Counted from the stretch's first letter, positions 44,983-57,270 are shown. The stretch: DNA of 64,000 nucleotides from Corallococcus caeni (GCF_036245865.1 NZ_BTTW01000007.1:186001-250000), one strand, 5' to 3'. Notes: generated by a model not told the origin, from the letters alone. Numbers and translations are program-made.

Positions 44983-45399
44983 ATGAATCCGAATCCCTCA
45001 CAATTGCCCTGGAGGCTCACTTCGCCCACGGCCTTGTTCACCTTGCTGCTGGGCGGCTTCATGCTGTTCCTCAGCCTCCGGGCCGTGCTGGACCCGGTCA
45101 GCGCGGCCCGGGGCTTCGGTCTGGCCGACTCCGGGAGCGAGGTCATCCCCTGGCTGTACGTCAAGGCGGGCAGGGACCTCGGCCTGGCACTGGCGATGTT
45201 CGCCCTGGTGGCCATCCGGCAGCGAAAGGCCGCGGGCGTGTTCGTCCTCGCGTGCATCGTGATGCCCACCGTGGACGCGCTGACCGTGCTGCACGGCGGT
45301 GCTTCGCTCGCCTTCGCGCTCGCGGTCCATGGAAGCGCGGTGGCCTACGGAGTCGTGCTGGCCGCCGCGCTGCTGCGGCCCCAGAAGGTCACTTCTTGA
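44983..45399 (+). CDS. DUF4267 integral membrane protein
   Basis: The 138-residue protein has four predicted TM helices (LFTLLLGGFMLFLSLRAV; DLGLALAMFALVAI; FVLACIVMPTVDALTV; SAVAYGVVLAAALL), and the DUF4267 pattern 'ARGFGLA...WLYVKAGRDL'. The ATG was chosen because GGAGG lies 4 nt upstream; an ATG 11 codons earlier is possible. It is divergent from and probably regulated by the AraC protein. Function of the family is unknown. Confidence 0.82.
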   Translation: MNPNPSQLPWRLTSPTALFTLLLGGFMLFLSLRAVLDPVSAARGFGLADSGSEVIPWLYVKAGRDLGLALAMFALVAIRQRKAAGVFVLACIVMPTVDALTVLHGGASLAFALAVHGSAVAYGVVLAAALLRPQKVTS

Positions 45400-45540
45400 T
45401 GCATCGATCCGCACCTGCTCGACTACGAGGGCGGGCAGTTCCTCGACGGGGCGCTGCACGTGTTCTCGTGTCGCGAGCGGGTCTGCGAGGTGACGTTTGA
45501 GGCCCTGGTGTGCTCTCCACCTCTGCCCGGCTGGCGCGGG
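45400..45540 (+). pseudogene. In-frame remnant directly after the DUF4267 stop
   Basis: The same reading frame continues past the TGA as DPHLLDYEGGQFLDGALHVFSC, with 'RERVCEVTFEALVC' behind it. It reads like real protein sequence, not like DUF4267, and has no start codon or ribosome site. It is probably the leftover of a deleted gene. Confidence 0.3.
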
Positions 45541-45545
45541 GCCTC

Positions 45546-48212
<2,667 letters not shown>

Positions 48213-48487
48213 TGCGTTGGGTCCCCTACAGGGCTGTCACATCCGCGGCGCCCCGTGTCTCGAATGCTGGTGAACCTGGAGACCGCGGCGCGACCCCACC
48301 AGTGAGCGCCGAGCAACCGCTCTCTCTTCCCCAGGGGCATGCAGTCCTCCGCAGCGCGCCTGCCCTGCGCCAGACGTGCGCAAGGCGGCGCAAGCGAAGC
48401 GGGCAGGAGGACGCGTTGAAGAGCGCACGAGCGTAGCGCTCGGCCCTCTCCCAGTCCGTCTCCTCGCGTCAGGGTTGCTGCGCTCCT

Positions 48488-49102
48488 TCAACCATGGAAA
48501 TGGGGCGGTGCCTGGAACAAGCCCATGCGCGGCACGCGGTCGCCTTCCCAGGGGAGCCCTGTCATCGGCTCGAGCTGTGGCCCCTGCCGGTCCTCGATGG
48601 CGGCGAGCAGCGCCTCGGCTGTGTAGCCGCCGTTGTGGCGCTCCCCGTTGAGGAAGAAGCTCGGGGTGCCGTTCACGCCGCTGCGCACGCCCTCCATGAA
48701 GTCGCGGCGAACCTTGGAAAGATGGCGGTGCTCCTGGAGGTCACGAGTGAAGCGGCCCATGTCGAGCCCCAGGTCGGCCGCGTAGGTCAGCAGCGCGGGA
48801 GCCTCCAGGTTCTGCTGGTTCTCGAAGAGCCTGTCGTACATCTCCCAGAACCGGCCCTGCGCGCCGGCGGCCTCCGCGGCCTCCGAGGCCAGCAGCGCGT
48901 GCGGGTGGAGTTGGGAGAGCGGGAAGTGGCGGAACACGATGCGGACCCGGTCCCCGACAGCGCTCTCGAGCCGCTTCAGCTCCCAGAAGGCCCGCCCGCA
49001 GTAGGGACACTCGAAGTCGCCGTACTCCAGGAGGGTGACGGGGGCATCGGCCGGCCCCTTCGCCCAGTCATTGGTGTCCACGCCTCTGCGAAGTCTGCTC
49101 AT
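48488..49102 (-). CDS. DsbA-family thioredoxin-like oxidoreductase
   Basis: The 204-residue protein has the DsbA/FrnE-like fold with a CPYC redox centre (Cys32-Cys35 in GDFECPYCGRAFW) and the cis-Pro region 'VNGTPSFFLNGE'. No Sec signal is present, so it is probably cytoplasmic. The ATG overlaps the TGA of the peroxiredoxin gene (ATGA), indicating translational coupling: it may recycle or partner the peroxiredoxin. The end is somewhat extended (PPHFHG). A 275-bp gap to clpC has no gene. Confidence 0.9.
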   Translation of the reverse strand: MSRLRRGVDTNDWAKGPADAPVTLLEYGDFECPYCGRAFWELKRLESAVGDRVRIVFRHFPLSQLHPHALLASEAAEAAGAQGRFWEMYDRLFENQQNLEAPALLTYAADLGLDMGRFTRDLQEHRHLSKVRRDFMEGVRSGVNGTPSFFLNGERHNGGYTAEALLAAIEDRQGPQLEPMTGLPWEGDRVPRMGLFQAPPHFHG

Positions 49103-49671
49103 GTCCGGGCCTCCGGAAGAGATGGCTGCTGCTGTGGCTGGAAGGTGGGGACCTCCATCTGCTTGCCGCTCAGCCGCTCGAGCGCGTCGATGACGCCGTC
49201 CGCGCCGGGGTTGATCTCGATGGGCGAGACGTGGCTCCAGTAGATGTCGCCCTTGCCATCGATGACGTAGAGCGCCCGCTCGCAGATGCCGGCGTCCTCC
49301 CGGTAGACGTTGTAGCGGCGCGACAGCTCTCCCTTCGGATGGAAATCGGAGAGGAGCGGAATCTGGATGTGGAGTTCCTTGGCGAAGGCGATGTGGCTCC
49401 AGAGGGAGTCGCACGAGATGCCGAACACCTTCGCGCCGAACTGGCCAAACTCGGGCAGCAGCTCGTTGTAGAGCCCCAGCTCTCCCGTGCACACAGGGGT
49501 GAAGTCCCCCGGATAGAAGACGAGGACGACGGGGGAGCCCCGCTGGTCCGCAAGCTTGATGCGACGCCCGTCGGGGGTGGACGGCGCGTCCCATTCGGGT
49601 GCGCGGGTGCCGGGCGGCAGACCGTGCACAAGGATGCCTGAGGCGGGAGGGGGCGGAGCAAGTGTGGCCAT
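49099..49671 (-). CDS. Peroxiredoxin (AhpC/TSA family)
   Basis: The 190-residue protein has the peroxidatic Cys61 in the family motif 'FYPGDFTPVCTGEL', 'GISCDSLWSHIAFA' and the conserved Arg in 'GICERALYVIDG'. It reduces H2O2, alkyl peroxides or peroxynitrite. The resolving Cys is not certain (Cys in 'AGICER' or the ISC position). Start ATG with an AAAGGA site. It is upstream of and coupled to the DsbA-like gene. Confidence 0.92.
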   Translation of the reverse strand: MATLAPPPPASGILVHGLPPGTRAPEWDAPSTPDGRRIKLADQRGSPVVLVFYPGDFTPVCTGELGLYNELLPEFGQFGAKVFGISCDSLWSHIAFAKELHIQIPLLSDFHPKGELSRRYNVYREDAGICERALYVIDGKGDIYWSHVSPIEINPGADGVIDALERLSGKQMEVPTFQPQQQPSLPEART

Positions 49672-50001
49672 CGGGTGGGTTCCTTTCGCCCAAAGCTGTT
49701 ACCCGACGCGCGCTGGCGTCCACCCCCTGCCCCAAGGCCTCAATGGAAGCACGTGGCGGAAGCACGTGGCCCGGGCCCTGTCAGCGCGCCCTCTTTCGCG
49801 TGGGCGTCCTGTAAGGCCCCCCCTCCGCCAGTCCCCGGACGCTCGCGCCAGGGAGGCCCTCGACGTCCTCAGCCAGCCCCTTGCCGTCCTTCTGCCGGGC
49901 GGCCGGCACCCGAGGAGGGCCGGGTTGTCGTGACGTGCGCTCCTGCCAAGGTTCGACAAGAACTGCTGCAACGCCATGCACAGCATGCACAGGGAGACGC
50001 C
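49672..50001. other. Intergenic region, no gene seen
   Basis: The 330-bp divergent gap between peroxiredoxin and alcohol dehydrogenase genes holds only low-quality frames. Near its end CATGCACAG occurs twice in tandem, followed by an AGGGAG ribosome site for the dehydrogenase. Promoters for both genes must lie here. Confidence 0.5.
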
Positions 50002-51144
50002 ATGAAGGCACTCGTCTACGAGGGACCGCGCAAGGTCAGGGTGAAAGAGGTGCCGGACGCGAAGATCGAACGGCCCACCGACGCGGTGGTGCGCATCCGC
50101 AGCACCAACATCTGCGGCTCCGACCTGCACATGTACGAAGGCCGCACCGACATGGAGTCGGGCCGGGTGCTCGGGCACGAAAACCTCGGAGAGGTGGTCG
50201 AGGTCGGCTCGGCGGTGGACAAGCTGAAGGTTGGCGACTGGGTGGCCGTTCCCTTCAACGTCAGCTGTGGCCACTGCGAGAACTGCGAGCACGGCCTGAC
50301 TGCCTTCTGCCTCAACGCGAACCCGGCGGGGACGGCCGGCGCCGCCTACGGCTTCGCCGACATGGGGCCCTACAGCGGCGGGCAGGCCGAGTACCTGCGC
50401 GTACCCTGGGCGGACTTCAACTGCCTGCGGCTGCCAGAGGACGCCGAGGAGAAGCAGCTCGACTACGTGATGCTCTCCGACATCTTCCCCACGGGCTACC
50501 ACGTCACCGAGCTCGCCGGGCTCATGCCGGGCGAATCCGTCGTCATCTTCGGTGGAGGGCCCGTGGGACAGATGGCCGCGCTCTCCGCCACCATCAAGAG
50601 CGCGAGCAAGGTGATGCTCGTCGACAGCCACCCGGACCGGCTCGCGCTCGCCGAGAAGATCGGCGCCATCCCCATCGACTACTCGAAGGTGGACCCCGTC
50701 GAGCGGGTGAAGGAGCTCACCCACGGCAAGGGCGCCGACCGCGGCTGCGAGTGCGTGGGTTACCAGGCGCACGACCCGCAGGGGAAGGAGTACCCCAACC
50801 TGACGATGAACAACCTGGTGAAGGCGGTGAAGTTCACCGGAGGCATCGGCGTGGTGGGCGTCTTCATCCCCAATGACCCCGGTGGCCCCGACTCCCTGGC
50901 CAAGAAGGGTGAGATCGTCTTCGACTGGGGCATGCTCTGGTTCAAGGGGCAGCGCGTGGCGACCGGCCAGTGCAACGTGAAGGCCTACAACCGCCAGCTG
51001 CGCGAGCTCATCCACCTGGGCAAGGCGAAGCCCTCGTGGATCGTCTCGCACACGCTCCCGCTCGACAATGCGCCGGACGGCTACCAGCGCTTCGACAAGC
51101 GCGACAGCGGCTGGACCAAGGTCGTCCTGCAGCCGGCCGCATGA
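50002..51144 (+). CDS. Zinc-dependent alcohol/formaldehyde dehydrogenase (MDR family)
   Basis: The 380-residue enzyme has the catalytic zinc ligands Cys38 (NICGSD) and His59-Glu60 (GHEN), and the structural zinc Cys89, 92, 95, 103 cluster (SCGHCENC...C). The Rossmann loop is FGGGPVGQMAA, then 'VMLVDSHPDRLALAEKIG'. The long insert and 'HDPQGKEYPNLTMNN' fit glutathione-independent formaldehyde dehydrogenase/Fdh-like members of ~390 residues. It oxidises an aldehyde or alcohol with NAD. The ATG has an AGGGAG site 6 nt away. It is divergent from the peroxiredoxin operon, hinting at a shared stress response. Confidence 0.93.
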   Translation: MKALVYEGPRKVRVKEVPDAKIERPTDAVVRIRSTNICGSDLHMYEGRTDMESGRVLGHENLGEVVEVGSAVDKLKVGDWVAVPFNVSCGHCENCEHGLTAFCLNANPAGTAGAAYGFADMGPYSGGQAEYLRVPWADFNCLRLPEDAEEKQLDYVMLSDIFPTGYHVTELAGLMPGESVVIFGGGPVGQMAALSATIKSASKVMLVDSHPDRLALAEKIGAIPIDYSKVDPVERVKELTHGKGADRGCECVGYQAHDPQGKEYPNLTMNNLVKAVKFTGGIGVVGVFIPNDPGGPDSLAKKGEIVFDWGMLWFKGQRVATGQCNVKAYNRQLRELIHLGKAKPSWIVSHTLPLDNAPDGYQRFDKRDSGWTKVVLQPAA

Positions 51145-51261
51145 CGTGCGCAGGGGCGGGCGCGACTTCCGCTTCCACCCCGGGTCGCATCAGCGGGCGG
51201 TGTGCGGACGCCGCTCCGCGCGCCGGCCGGCAGGAGGATGCGAGAGTGCCTGCTGCCCGGC

Positions 51262-54201
51262 TCAGGGACAGGTCGCGGGCTCCAGGTAGAAGGCTTCCCA
51301 CGAGCCCGTGTCGGTGGGATTGCAGATGCCCCCGTTGCCGCCATTGCCGCTCTGGATGGGAGCGCCGGGGGTGTTCTCCTTCCAGTTGCGCGCGGTGCCT
51401 GTCGACGACTCGAAGCCATAGCGATTGCGGCCACCGAAGACGCCGCAGTCATGGCGGGTGAACGACTCCGCCGTGCTGACCGAGGCGTTCACCGTGAGCT
51501 GATCCGCGACCACCGCGAGGTACGCGCCGCTCGTTCCCTTGAGCTTGTACTTCGCGCCGCTGATGACGAGCTCGAAGACCTCGCCCCCGGTCTGCGTCGT
51601 GCCGAGCGCGGCCACCTTGCTCGCCCCGTCGACGGTGAGCCATTTGTCGGTGCGCTCGCTCTGGATGCGGAAGCAACCCGCGCTGCCGCTGGCCTCGGTG
51701 TGGCACGTCGCATCGCAGCCATCTCCGGGCTGGGTGTTGCCATCGTCGCACTGCTCGCCGGTCTCGACCGTGCCGTTGCCGCAGACGGGGCCGGTGCTGC
51801 CATCCGGGCAGGCCACCGGCTCGAGGTAGAAGGCTTCCCAGGCACCGCCATCCGCCGGGTTGCAGGCGCCGCCATTTCCGCCGTCACCGCTCTGGATGGG
51901 CTCGCCCGTGGCGGTCTCCTTCCAGTGGGGCGCGCTCCCCGACGAAGCCTGGAAGCCGACGCGGGTGCGCCCGCCATAGCCGCAGGCGAGCCGGGTGAAC
52001 GACTCTCCGCTGGAGAAGTTGGCGCTCATCGCCAACTGGTTCGTCACCACCGTCAGGAACGCGTCGCCCGAGCCCTTGAGCTTGTATTGGGTGCCATTGG
52101 GAACGAGCTGGAAGATCTGCCCGCCTGCTTGTGTCGTGCTGCCAGCGACGACCTTGCCCGCGGTGTTGACGGTGAGCCACTTGTCGCTGCGCTCGCTCTG
52201 AATCTGGTAGCAGCTACCGCCCGAGGTCTCGACGAACTGGGCGGTGTAGGTGGCCGCGCTGCCAGGCGTGATGAAGGTATGTGATTGCGCGCCGCCGTCC
52301 GACCACGACGAGAACGCCCAGAACTTCCCGTTCGCATACTGCGGCGACTCGACGCCGACGGAGCGGACGACACCGACCACGCCCGTCGTTTCGTGTGGCG
52401 CCGCGAACGGCCGCCCGTCCATCAACACCTGAAGCCCGCTCGGCACGCTGGTCACCGTAAGTGGGACCGTGACGGGGTGGACGTCGCGATACGTCGTGTG
52501 GGTGAGGCCAATCGAGTCGCGCACCGTGAGCCGCACGCGATACCAGACGTTGGCCGAGCTCTCGCCGATGCTCGGGATGGGCCAGCTCCCGCTCGCGATG
52601 CCGGTGGTATCGGCCATGGCGGGGTGCGTGTGGGTATCGTGGTGGAAGGTGATGGTCCAGGTCATCGCGCTCGCAGGCAGCGCGCCATCCTCCAGGTCGC
52701 TGGCCGAGCCGGAGAACGTCAGGTTCGTGGCCGCGGTGTAGGTCGCGCCCGCGGCCGGAGTCACAATCGTTGCCACCGGCGGCTTGTTGGACGTCACCGT
52801 CAGCACGGCCTCGGCGCTGGTGGCCGAGCCCAGCCCGTTGGTCACGACCGCGCGGAAGCGCGCGCCGCTGTCCGCGAGCTGCGCGGCGCTCAGTTCGTAG
52901 CTCGGGGAGGTCGCGCCGACGATGTCCACGCCGTTCCGCTGCCACCGGTAGGTGAGGGGCGGCTCCCCGCTCGCCGACACCGTGAAGGTCGCCGGCTGGC
53001 CGACGGACACCAACGTGCTCGCCGGTTGCTGCGCGATGCTCGGCGGCAGCGAAGCGGTGTAGGCGATGCGGCCCACCTGGCCCGCGCCGCGCGCCAGGTA
53101 GTAGAGCGCGCCATCGGGTCCGACATCGAGGTCCACGGGCCCCGGGGTGGCTGTCGCGAACAGCGAACGCGCGCCGGTGTTCGGGTCGATGCGTGCGATC
53201 CAGTTGTTGGTGTAGTCCGCGAAGAAGTACTGCCCGACATACGCGCTGGGGAACGCGGAGACCGGTGGGTTGTAGAAGGCACCGCCAGCGATGCAGTTGC
53301 CAGCGGCCGTGCCGGAGCCATGCGGGTACGCGAAGAAAGGCTGCGTGAGCTCCGGGCGGTTCGTGAAATAGCCCTCGGTCATCGGCCAGCCGTAGTTGGC
53401 ACCTGCCTGGCCGCGGTTGATCTCCTCCCAGCCGCCTTCACCCACGTCGTTGATGAACAGGATGCCCGTGCCGGGCTGGACGTCGAAGGTGAAGGGGTTG
53501 CGCAGTCCCATCGCCCAGGTCGCCTTGGCGAGCCCGGTGGCGGTCGCGTAGAACGGATTGTCCGTAGGGATGGTGCCGTCCGGGTTGAAGCGCAGCAGCT
53601 TGCCCAGCGGAGTGTTCAGGCTCTGCGAGTTGGAGGAGACCGCGTTCTCTCCGACTGACACGTAGAGCTTGCCGTCGAGTCCGAAGCGAACCGCGCCGCC
53701 GTTGTGGTTGGCGGCGTCGAGCGTCGGAAAGTCGGCGAGCACCAGCTCGCTTCCAGGAACCACCACGTTGCCATTGGCGGTGAACCGACTGAGTCGGTTG
53801 TGGATGCTGCCGGCAACCGACGTGTAATAGACATACAGGTAGTGGTTGTTTTCGAAGTTGGGATCGAACGCCACGCCCATCAGTCCGCGCTCGTTGCCGG
53901 TGTCCACGGCGAGCGTCATGAACGGAGTCGTCAGGAGCTGGCCGTTCGCGACGACCCGCAGCGAGCCATTCTTCTCCGAGATGAACAGGCGCCCATCGTG
54001 CGCGAAGGTCATCGTGGTGGGGCCCTGGAGGCCACTGACGAAGACGGAGTCGGCGAAGTTTGCGTCTTGAACGACCGCGCCCGCGCGCGTGACCGCCAGC
54101 TCCGGAGACAACTCCGTCGAGCAGCCCACGAAGAGGGAGAAGACCGCGCACACGACGAAGAGCGGCGTGAAAGGCGCCGCTCGTACATTCGTTCCTGGCA
54201 T
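51262..54201 (-). CDS. Secreted PQQ-dependent glucose/sorbosone dehydrogenase-like lipoprotein with Ig-like and duplicated C-terminal domains
   Basis: The 979-residue protein has a type II signal (LFVVCAVFSLFVGC). Residues ~45-370 are a GSDH (soluble quinoprotein) beta-propeller ('GPTTMTFAHDGRLFISEKNG', 'HNGGAVRFGLDGKLYVSVGEN', 'WAMGLRNPFTFDVQPGTG', 'YGWPMTEGY'). Next are an Ig-like domain (about 385-465) and a second beta domain. Two ~130-residue copies of a beta-trefoil-like module follow ('QIQSERSDKWLTVNTAGKV', 'RIQSERTDKWLTVDGASKV'), separated by a Cys motif CGNGTVETGEQCDDGN (DUF4215). The end domains may bind carbohydrate or prey wall material. Enzyme activity on sugars is inferred. ATG with GGGAGAAG site. 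Confidence 0.88.
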   Translation of the reverse strand: MPGTNVRAAPFTPLFVVCAVFSLFVGCSTELSPELAVTRAGAVVQDANFADSVFVSGLQGPTTMTFAHDGRLFISEKNGSLRVVANGQLLTTPFMTLAVDTGNERGLMGVAFDPNFENNHYLYVYYTSVAGSIHNRLSRFTANGNVVVPGSELVLADFPTLDAANHNGGAVRFGLDGKLYVSVGENAVSSNSQSLNTPLGKLLRFNPDGTIPTDNPFYATATGLAKATWAMGLRNPFTFDVQPGTGILFINDVGEGGWEEINRGQAGANYGWPMTEGYFTNRPELTQPFFAYPHGSGTAAGNCIAGGAFYNPPVSAFPSAYVGQYFFADYTNNWIARIDPNTGARSLFATATPGPVDLDVGPDGALYYLARGAGQVGRIAYTASLPPSIAQQPASTLVSVGQPATFTVSASGEPPLTYRWQRNGVDIVGATSPSYELSAAQLADSGARFRAVVTNGLGSATSAEAVLTVTSNKPPVATIVTPAAGATYTAATNLTFSGSASDLEDGALPASAMTWTITFHHDTHTHPAMADTTGIASGSWPIPSIGESSANVWYRVRLTVRDSIGLTHTTYRDVHPVTVPLTVTSVPSGLQVLMDGRPFAAPHETTGVVGVVRSVGVESPQYANGKFWAFSSWSDGGAQSHTFITPGSAATYTAQFVETSGGSCYQIQSERSDKWLTVNTAGKVVAGSTTQAGGQIFQLVPNGTQYKLKGSGDAFLTVVTNQLAMSANFSSGESFTRLACGYGGRTRVGFQASSGSAPHWKETATGEPIQSGDGGNGGACNPADGGAWEAFYLEPVACPDGSTGPVCGNGTVETGEQCDDGNTQPGDGCDATCHTEASGSAGCFRIQSERTDKWLTVDGASKVAALGTTQTGGEVFELVISGAKYKLKGTSGAYLAVVADQLTVNASVSTAESFTRHDCGVFGGRNRYGFESSTGTARNWKENTPGAPIQSGNGGNGGICNPTDTGSWEAFYLEPATCP

Positions 54202-54625
54202 CACTGCTTCTCCCGGTTGAACAGGCTGGTGCTATCCGGATTTACACTGAAGTCAGGGTGGGCCGGAACAGAATAAGAATGAGGTCATTCGAGAAGGTGA
54301 GGAGCGGTTTCTGCTCGGTTTGCGGTTCGTCGCTGTTCTAGGAGCCCATTCAACGCGATTGGATTGGAATCGCGATGGGCGCCTTTCAATGGACCAGACC
54401 CGCACGCATGCCACGGATAGAAAGCGCCGTGACGCAATGTTCATTTGACAGGCCAATGCCCGCCTGACGCATGGCCCCTGCGCGAGGGCCGCCCTGGAGC
54501 GCGTGGTGTTGAAGCTCAAGCCGGGTACCAGCGCCGCGCGCGTAGCACGCGGCGCACCGATTCTCCTACCGAGACCGCGCTGAACTTAGGGCACAGCGCC
54601 CCATGGCGGTATCGCGGACAGCGAC
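54202..54625. other. Intergenic region, no gene seen
   Basis: The 424-bp gap is less GC-rich than its neighbours and holds only low-complexity frames. It must contain the promoter of the dehydrogenase gene. No repeats or RNA are recognised. Confidence 0.5.
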
Positions 54626-56773
54626 TCAGAGTCCGTTGGGGACCACGGTCACGGTGCCGGAGCCCCTGTTGGTCAGGATGAGATCGGCGTACCCATCCGC
54701 GTCCATGTCCGCGGTGGCGATGGCGTTGAGTCCAGGCGATGCACCGGTCGTGACGACGGTGCCCGAGGTGAAGCCTCCGTTGCCGTTGCCGGTCATCGGG
54801 CGGACGCCGCCCGTGGCCGTTGTCACGAGGATGTAGGCATCGAGCTTGCCATCGCCGTTGAAGTCATCGGCCACGACGCCCAGCGCCGAGTTGGTGGCCG
54901 TCGTGGCCGCGGCGGTGGACTGAACACCGCTCGCGAAGGTGCCGTTGCCGTTCCCCTTGAAGAAGAAGAGGTACCGGCCAGCCGCGCCGTTCGAGAGGAT
55001 GTCGAGCGTGCCGTCGCCGTTGGCGTCGCCGAAGGCGATGCCCGCCGTCTGGCCGTTGACTGCGTTGCTGTAGGAGACGGGTGCGGCGAACGAGCCGTCG
55101 CCCTGGTTGATGAGAATCGACAGGCGTGCGCTGGCGGGGCTCGTCACCACGAGATCGGAGAAGCCATCGCTGTTCAGGTCACGGCAGGCGATCGTCGACT
55201 GCACGCCGCCGGTGTTCGGGATGCCGATGAACGTGGGCGCGCCGAAGCTGCCCGTGCCGGTGCCGAAGAGCACGCTCACCTGGCTCAGGGTCACGCTTGT
55301 CGTGGCGATGTCCGCCACCCCGTCGTGATCGAAGTCCCCGGTGCAGAGGTGGACGGAGCCCGGGGTGCCGGTGGTGAAGCTCGTCGGCGCGCCGAAGGTC
55401 CCGGGCGCGCTCGGGCCCAGGTTCTTGTAGACGCTGATGTTTCCGGGGATGAGGGGCAGGTTGGTCTGGCCGTTGACAGTGACGGCGTCGAGCCACCCGT
55501 CGCCGTCCACGTCCACGGCCACGACCGCGTTGCTGGAGAGCGAGGCGCTCCCGTAGTTGACCTCCGACTGGACGCTGGCGTCGCCGTTCCCCAGGAAAAC
55601 GGAGAGCGAGCCGGAGGGGAGCAGGATCGACCCGGATTCGGCGTTGGCCACCAGGATGTCGAGCTTGCCGTCGCCGTTCACATCGGCGACCGCCGGGGCC
55701 AGCGGGTTGTGGTTCGCGGGGGAGCTGATCGGCGTGCCGGGGACCTGACCGATGGGAGCGGTCTGGCATGTGCCGTTCGAGCAGATCTGGCCCGTCGAGC
55801 ACACGATGCCGCAGGCGCCGCAGCTCTCGGCGTCGCTCTGGAGGTTCACCTCGCAGCCGTCGGACGAGTTCCCGTTGCAGTCCCCGAGGGTGCCGGAGCA
55901 AGCCTCGCAGTTGGTCCCCTCGTAGGTCGGCGCGCACTCGCAGGTGTAGCCAGCCACGCCGTCGGTGCAGGTGCCACCGTTCAGGCAGGGGCTTGCGGCG
56001 CACTCGTCGATGTTGGTCTCACAGTTGGTGCCGGTGAAGCCCGGAGCGCACGCGCACGTGTAGCTATTGATGCCGTCGGTGCAGGTGCCGCCGTTCAGGC
56101 AGGGGTTTGCGGCGCACTCGTCGATGTTGGTCTCACAGTTGGTGCCGGTGAAGCCGGGAGCGCACGCGCATGTGTAGCTATTGATGCCGTCGATGCAGGT
56201 GCCACCGTTCAGGCAGGGGCTCGCGGCGCAGTCGTCGATGTTCGTGCAGGTCACGCCGTCGCCCTCGTATCCCGCGTTGCATGCGCAGGTGAAGGAGCCC
56301 ACGGTGTTGGTGCAGGTGGCGTTTTCGTCGCAGTTGTCGGTACCGGCGGCGCACTCGTTGGCGTCGACGCAGGTGCCGCTCTGGCACGTGAGGCCGTCGC
56401 AACAGGGGACCGTGGCGTCGCACGGCGCGTTCACGGGCAGGCAGCCCTGGCCGCTGCACGTCGGGTCGTAGAGCGACGAGGTCGGGTCGAGGCTGGTGAC
56501 GTAGTCACCGTCGTGAGCGCTGTGCGCGTTGATACACGCCTGCTCGCTAACACGGACGATCGTGTAGGAATGAATCTTCGAGCTGGTCTTGTGGCAGAGC
56601 TGGACCTTGCCGTTGGTATCGAAGTAATCGCACTGCTCGGCGGTGAGGGCGGAGTCGGCAGAACCGACGTCCGCGTCATTGTCTCCGGCGGAGACCGGGC
56701 TGCAACCGCCGATGAGGCCGAGCAAACCGACCCCCATGATCATGACAAAGCGCGAAATGGATTTGTGTTTCAT
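54626..56773 (-). CDS. Secreted EGF-like/FG-GAP repeat lipoprotein
   Basis: The 715-residue protein has a type II signal ([14 protein letters not shown]). Residues ~25-105 form an N-terminal domain. Next is a Cys block ([17 protein letters not shown]) and four EGF-like repeats, at least three of calcium-binding type ([17 protein letters not shown]... [13 protein letters not shown]). [17 protein letters not shown] linker follows, then about seven FG-GAP/VCBS repeats ([42 protein letters not shown]) forming a beta-propeller with Ca-binding loops. EGF domains 2 and 3 are nearly identical at DNA level. This is a probable adhesion or prey-contact protein. A sigma-70-like promoter lies ~100 bp upstream. 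Confidence 0.9.
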   Translation of the reverse strand: MKHKSISRFVMIMGVGLLGLIGGCSPVSAGDNDADVGSADSALTAEQCDYFDTNGKVQLCHKTSSKIHSYTIVRVSEQACINAHSAHDGDYVTSLDPTSSLYDPTCSGQGCLPVNAPCDATVPCCDGLTCQSGTCVDANECAAGTDNCDENATCTNTVGSFTCACNAGYEGDGVTCTNIDDCAASPCLNGGTCIDGINSYTCACAPGFTGTNCETNIDECAANPCLNGGTCTDGINSYTCACAPGFTGTNCETNIDECAASPCLNGGTCTDGVAGYTCECAPTYEGTNCEACSGTLGDCNGNSSDGCEVNLQSDAESCGACGIVCSTGQICSNGTCQTAPIGQVPGTPISSPANHNPLAPAVADVNGDGKLDILVANAESGSILLPSGSLSVFLGNGDASVQSEVNYGSASLSSNAVVAVDVDGDGWLDAVTVNGQTNLPLIPGNISVYKNLGPSAPGTFGAPTSFTTGTPGSVHLCTGDFDHDGVADIATTSVTLSQVSVLFGTGTGSFGAPTFIGIPNTGGVQSTIACRDLNSDGFSDLVVTSPASARLSILINQGDGSFAAPVSYSNAVNGQTAGIAFGDANGDGTLDILSNGAAGRYLFFFKGNGNGTFASGVQSTAAATTATNSALGVVADDFNGDGKLDAYILVTTATGGVRPMTGNGNGGFTSGTVVTTGASPGLNAIATADMDADGYADLILTNRGSGTVTVVPNGL
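55981..56208 (-). repeat. Two nearly identical 114-bp tandem repeats (EGF domains)
   Basis: The units at 55981-56094 and 56095-56208 each encode one 38-residue EGF-like domain and differ at only a few bases. A partial third copy starts at 56209 and is more diverged. The period is exactly 114 bp. Such similarity indicates recent duplication and possible copy-number instability. Confidence 0.85.
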
Positions 56774-56877
56774 TGAGGTTCCCCCTGAAAGGACGCACCA
56801 CGGCTTGCGCTAAGCTCGCGGGCACCCAAGCTGGATTGTATTTGAAGGCAGGCTGGCTTTGTTCACCGGCAGTGAAA

Positions 56878-56906
56878 TGTATTGCACCGCTGAGATGGCT
56901 TGTCAA
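56878..56906 (-). promoter_or_regulatory. Sigma-70-like promoter of the EGF/FG-GAP gene
   Basis: The minus strand has a perfect TTGACA -35 (56901-56906), a 17-bp spacer and AATACA preceded by TGC (extended -10 like). It lies in an AT-rich patch, giving a ~97-nt leader before the ATG. Confidence 0.6.
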
Positions 56907-57029
56907 TTGCTATTTCGTGATCGCGGTCGGACTCCTGCCGATTCGGCACAATGCCCGTCGGTTTCGCACAGCTAAATCCATGCACGAGTCGACACAAACC
57001 CCTCACGTTCGACGTGGGTCGAACGCGCC

Positions 57030-57270
57030 TGCGGCGATATGTAATTTGCGAATGAAATAGATGGGAAAGAGCTTCTTGTATTCGACGCTGAATCGCCCTC
57101 CGGATACGAAGCCGAGCGAGGCCATGACGCTGGCGACGGTCGTCCCCGGCGTGCGTGCGAGCAACGTTTGTCTCACAATCTCGAAGAGAGCGCTCCGGCA
57201 CCCCGGTGGCGGCGACGATGTCGGCCAGGGAGATGGGCTCGTCCGAGTGCGCCTCGATGAACTGTCAGGG
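57030..57270 (-). pseudogene. Remnant of an AraC-family regulator
   Basis: The minus strand reads FIEAHSDEPISLADIVAATG in one frame ('..VPERSL'), then frameshifts to 'FEIVRQTLLARTPGTTVASVMASLGF' and 'SGGRFSVEYKKLFPIYFIRKL'. These are the two helix-turn-helix segments of an AraC-type C-terminal domain; about 25 residues between them are missing and no N-terminal sensor domain exists. It is a clear decayed regulator, probably of a deleted gene cluster. Confidence 0.7.

Noticed and set aside
49781..50011. Minus-strand small frame before the dehydrogenase gene
   Set aside because: Overlaps the dehydrogenase start and ribosome site and has no ribosome site or conserved pattern.
54253..54519. Minus-strand frame in the gap before the dehydrogenase gene
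   Set aside because: Ser/Arg-rich, no ribosome site, no strand or helix pattern.
56863..57201. Minus-strand frame read as an intact 112-aa gene
   Set aside because: It covers only one frame of the AraC remnant and is Arg-rich; the two helix-turn-helix pieces need a frame change.
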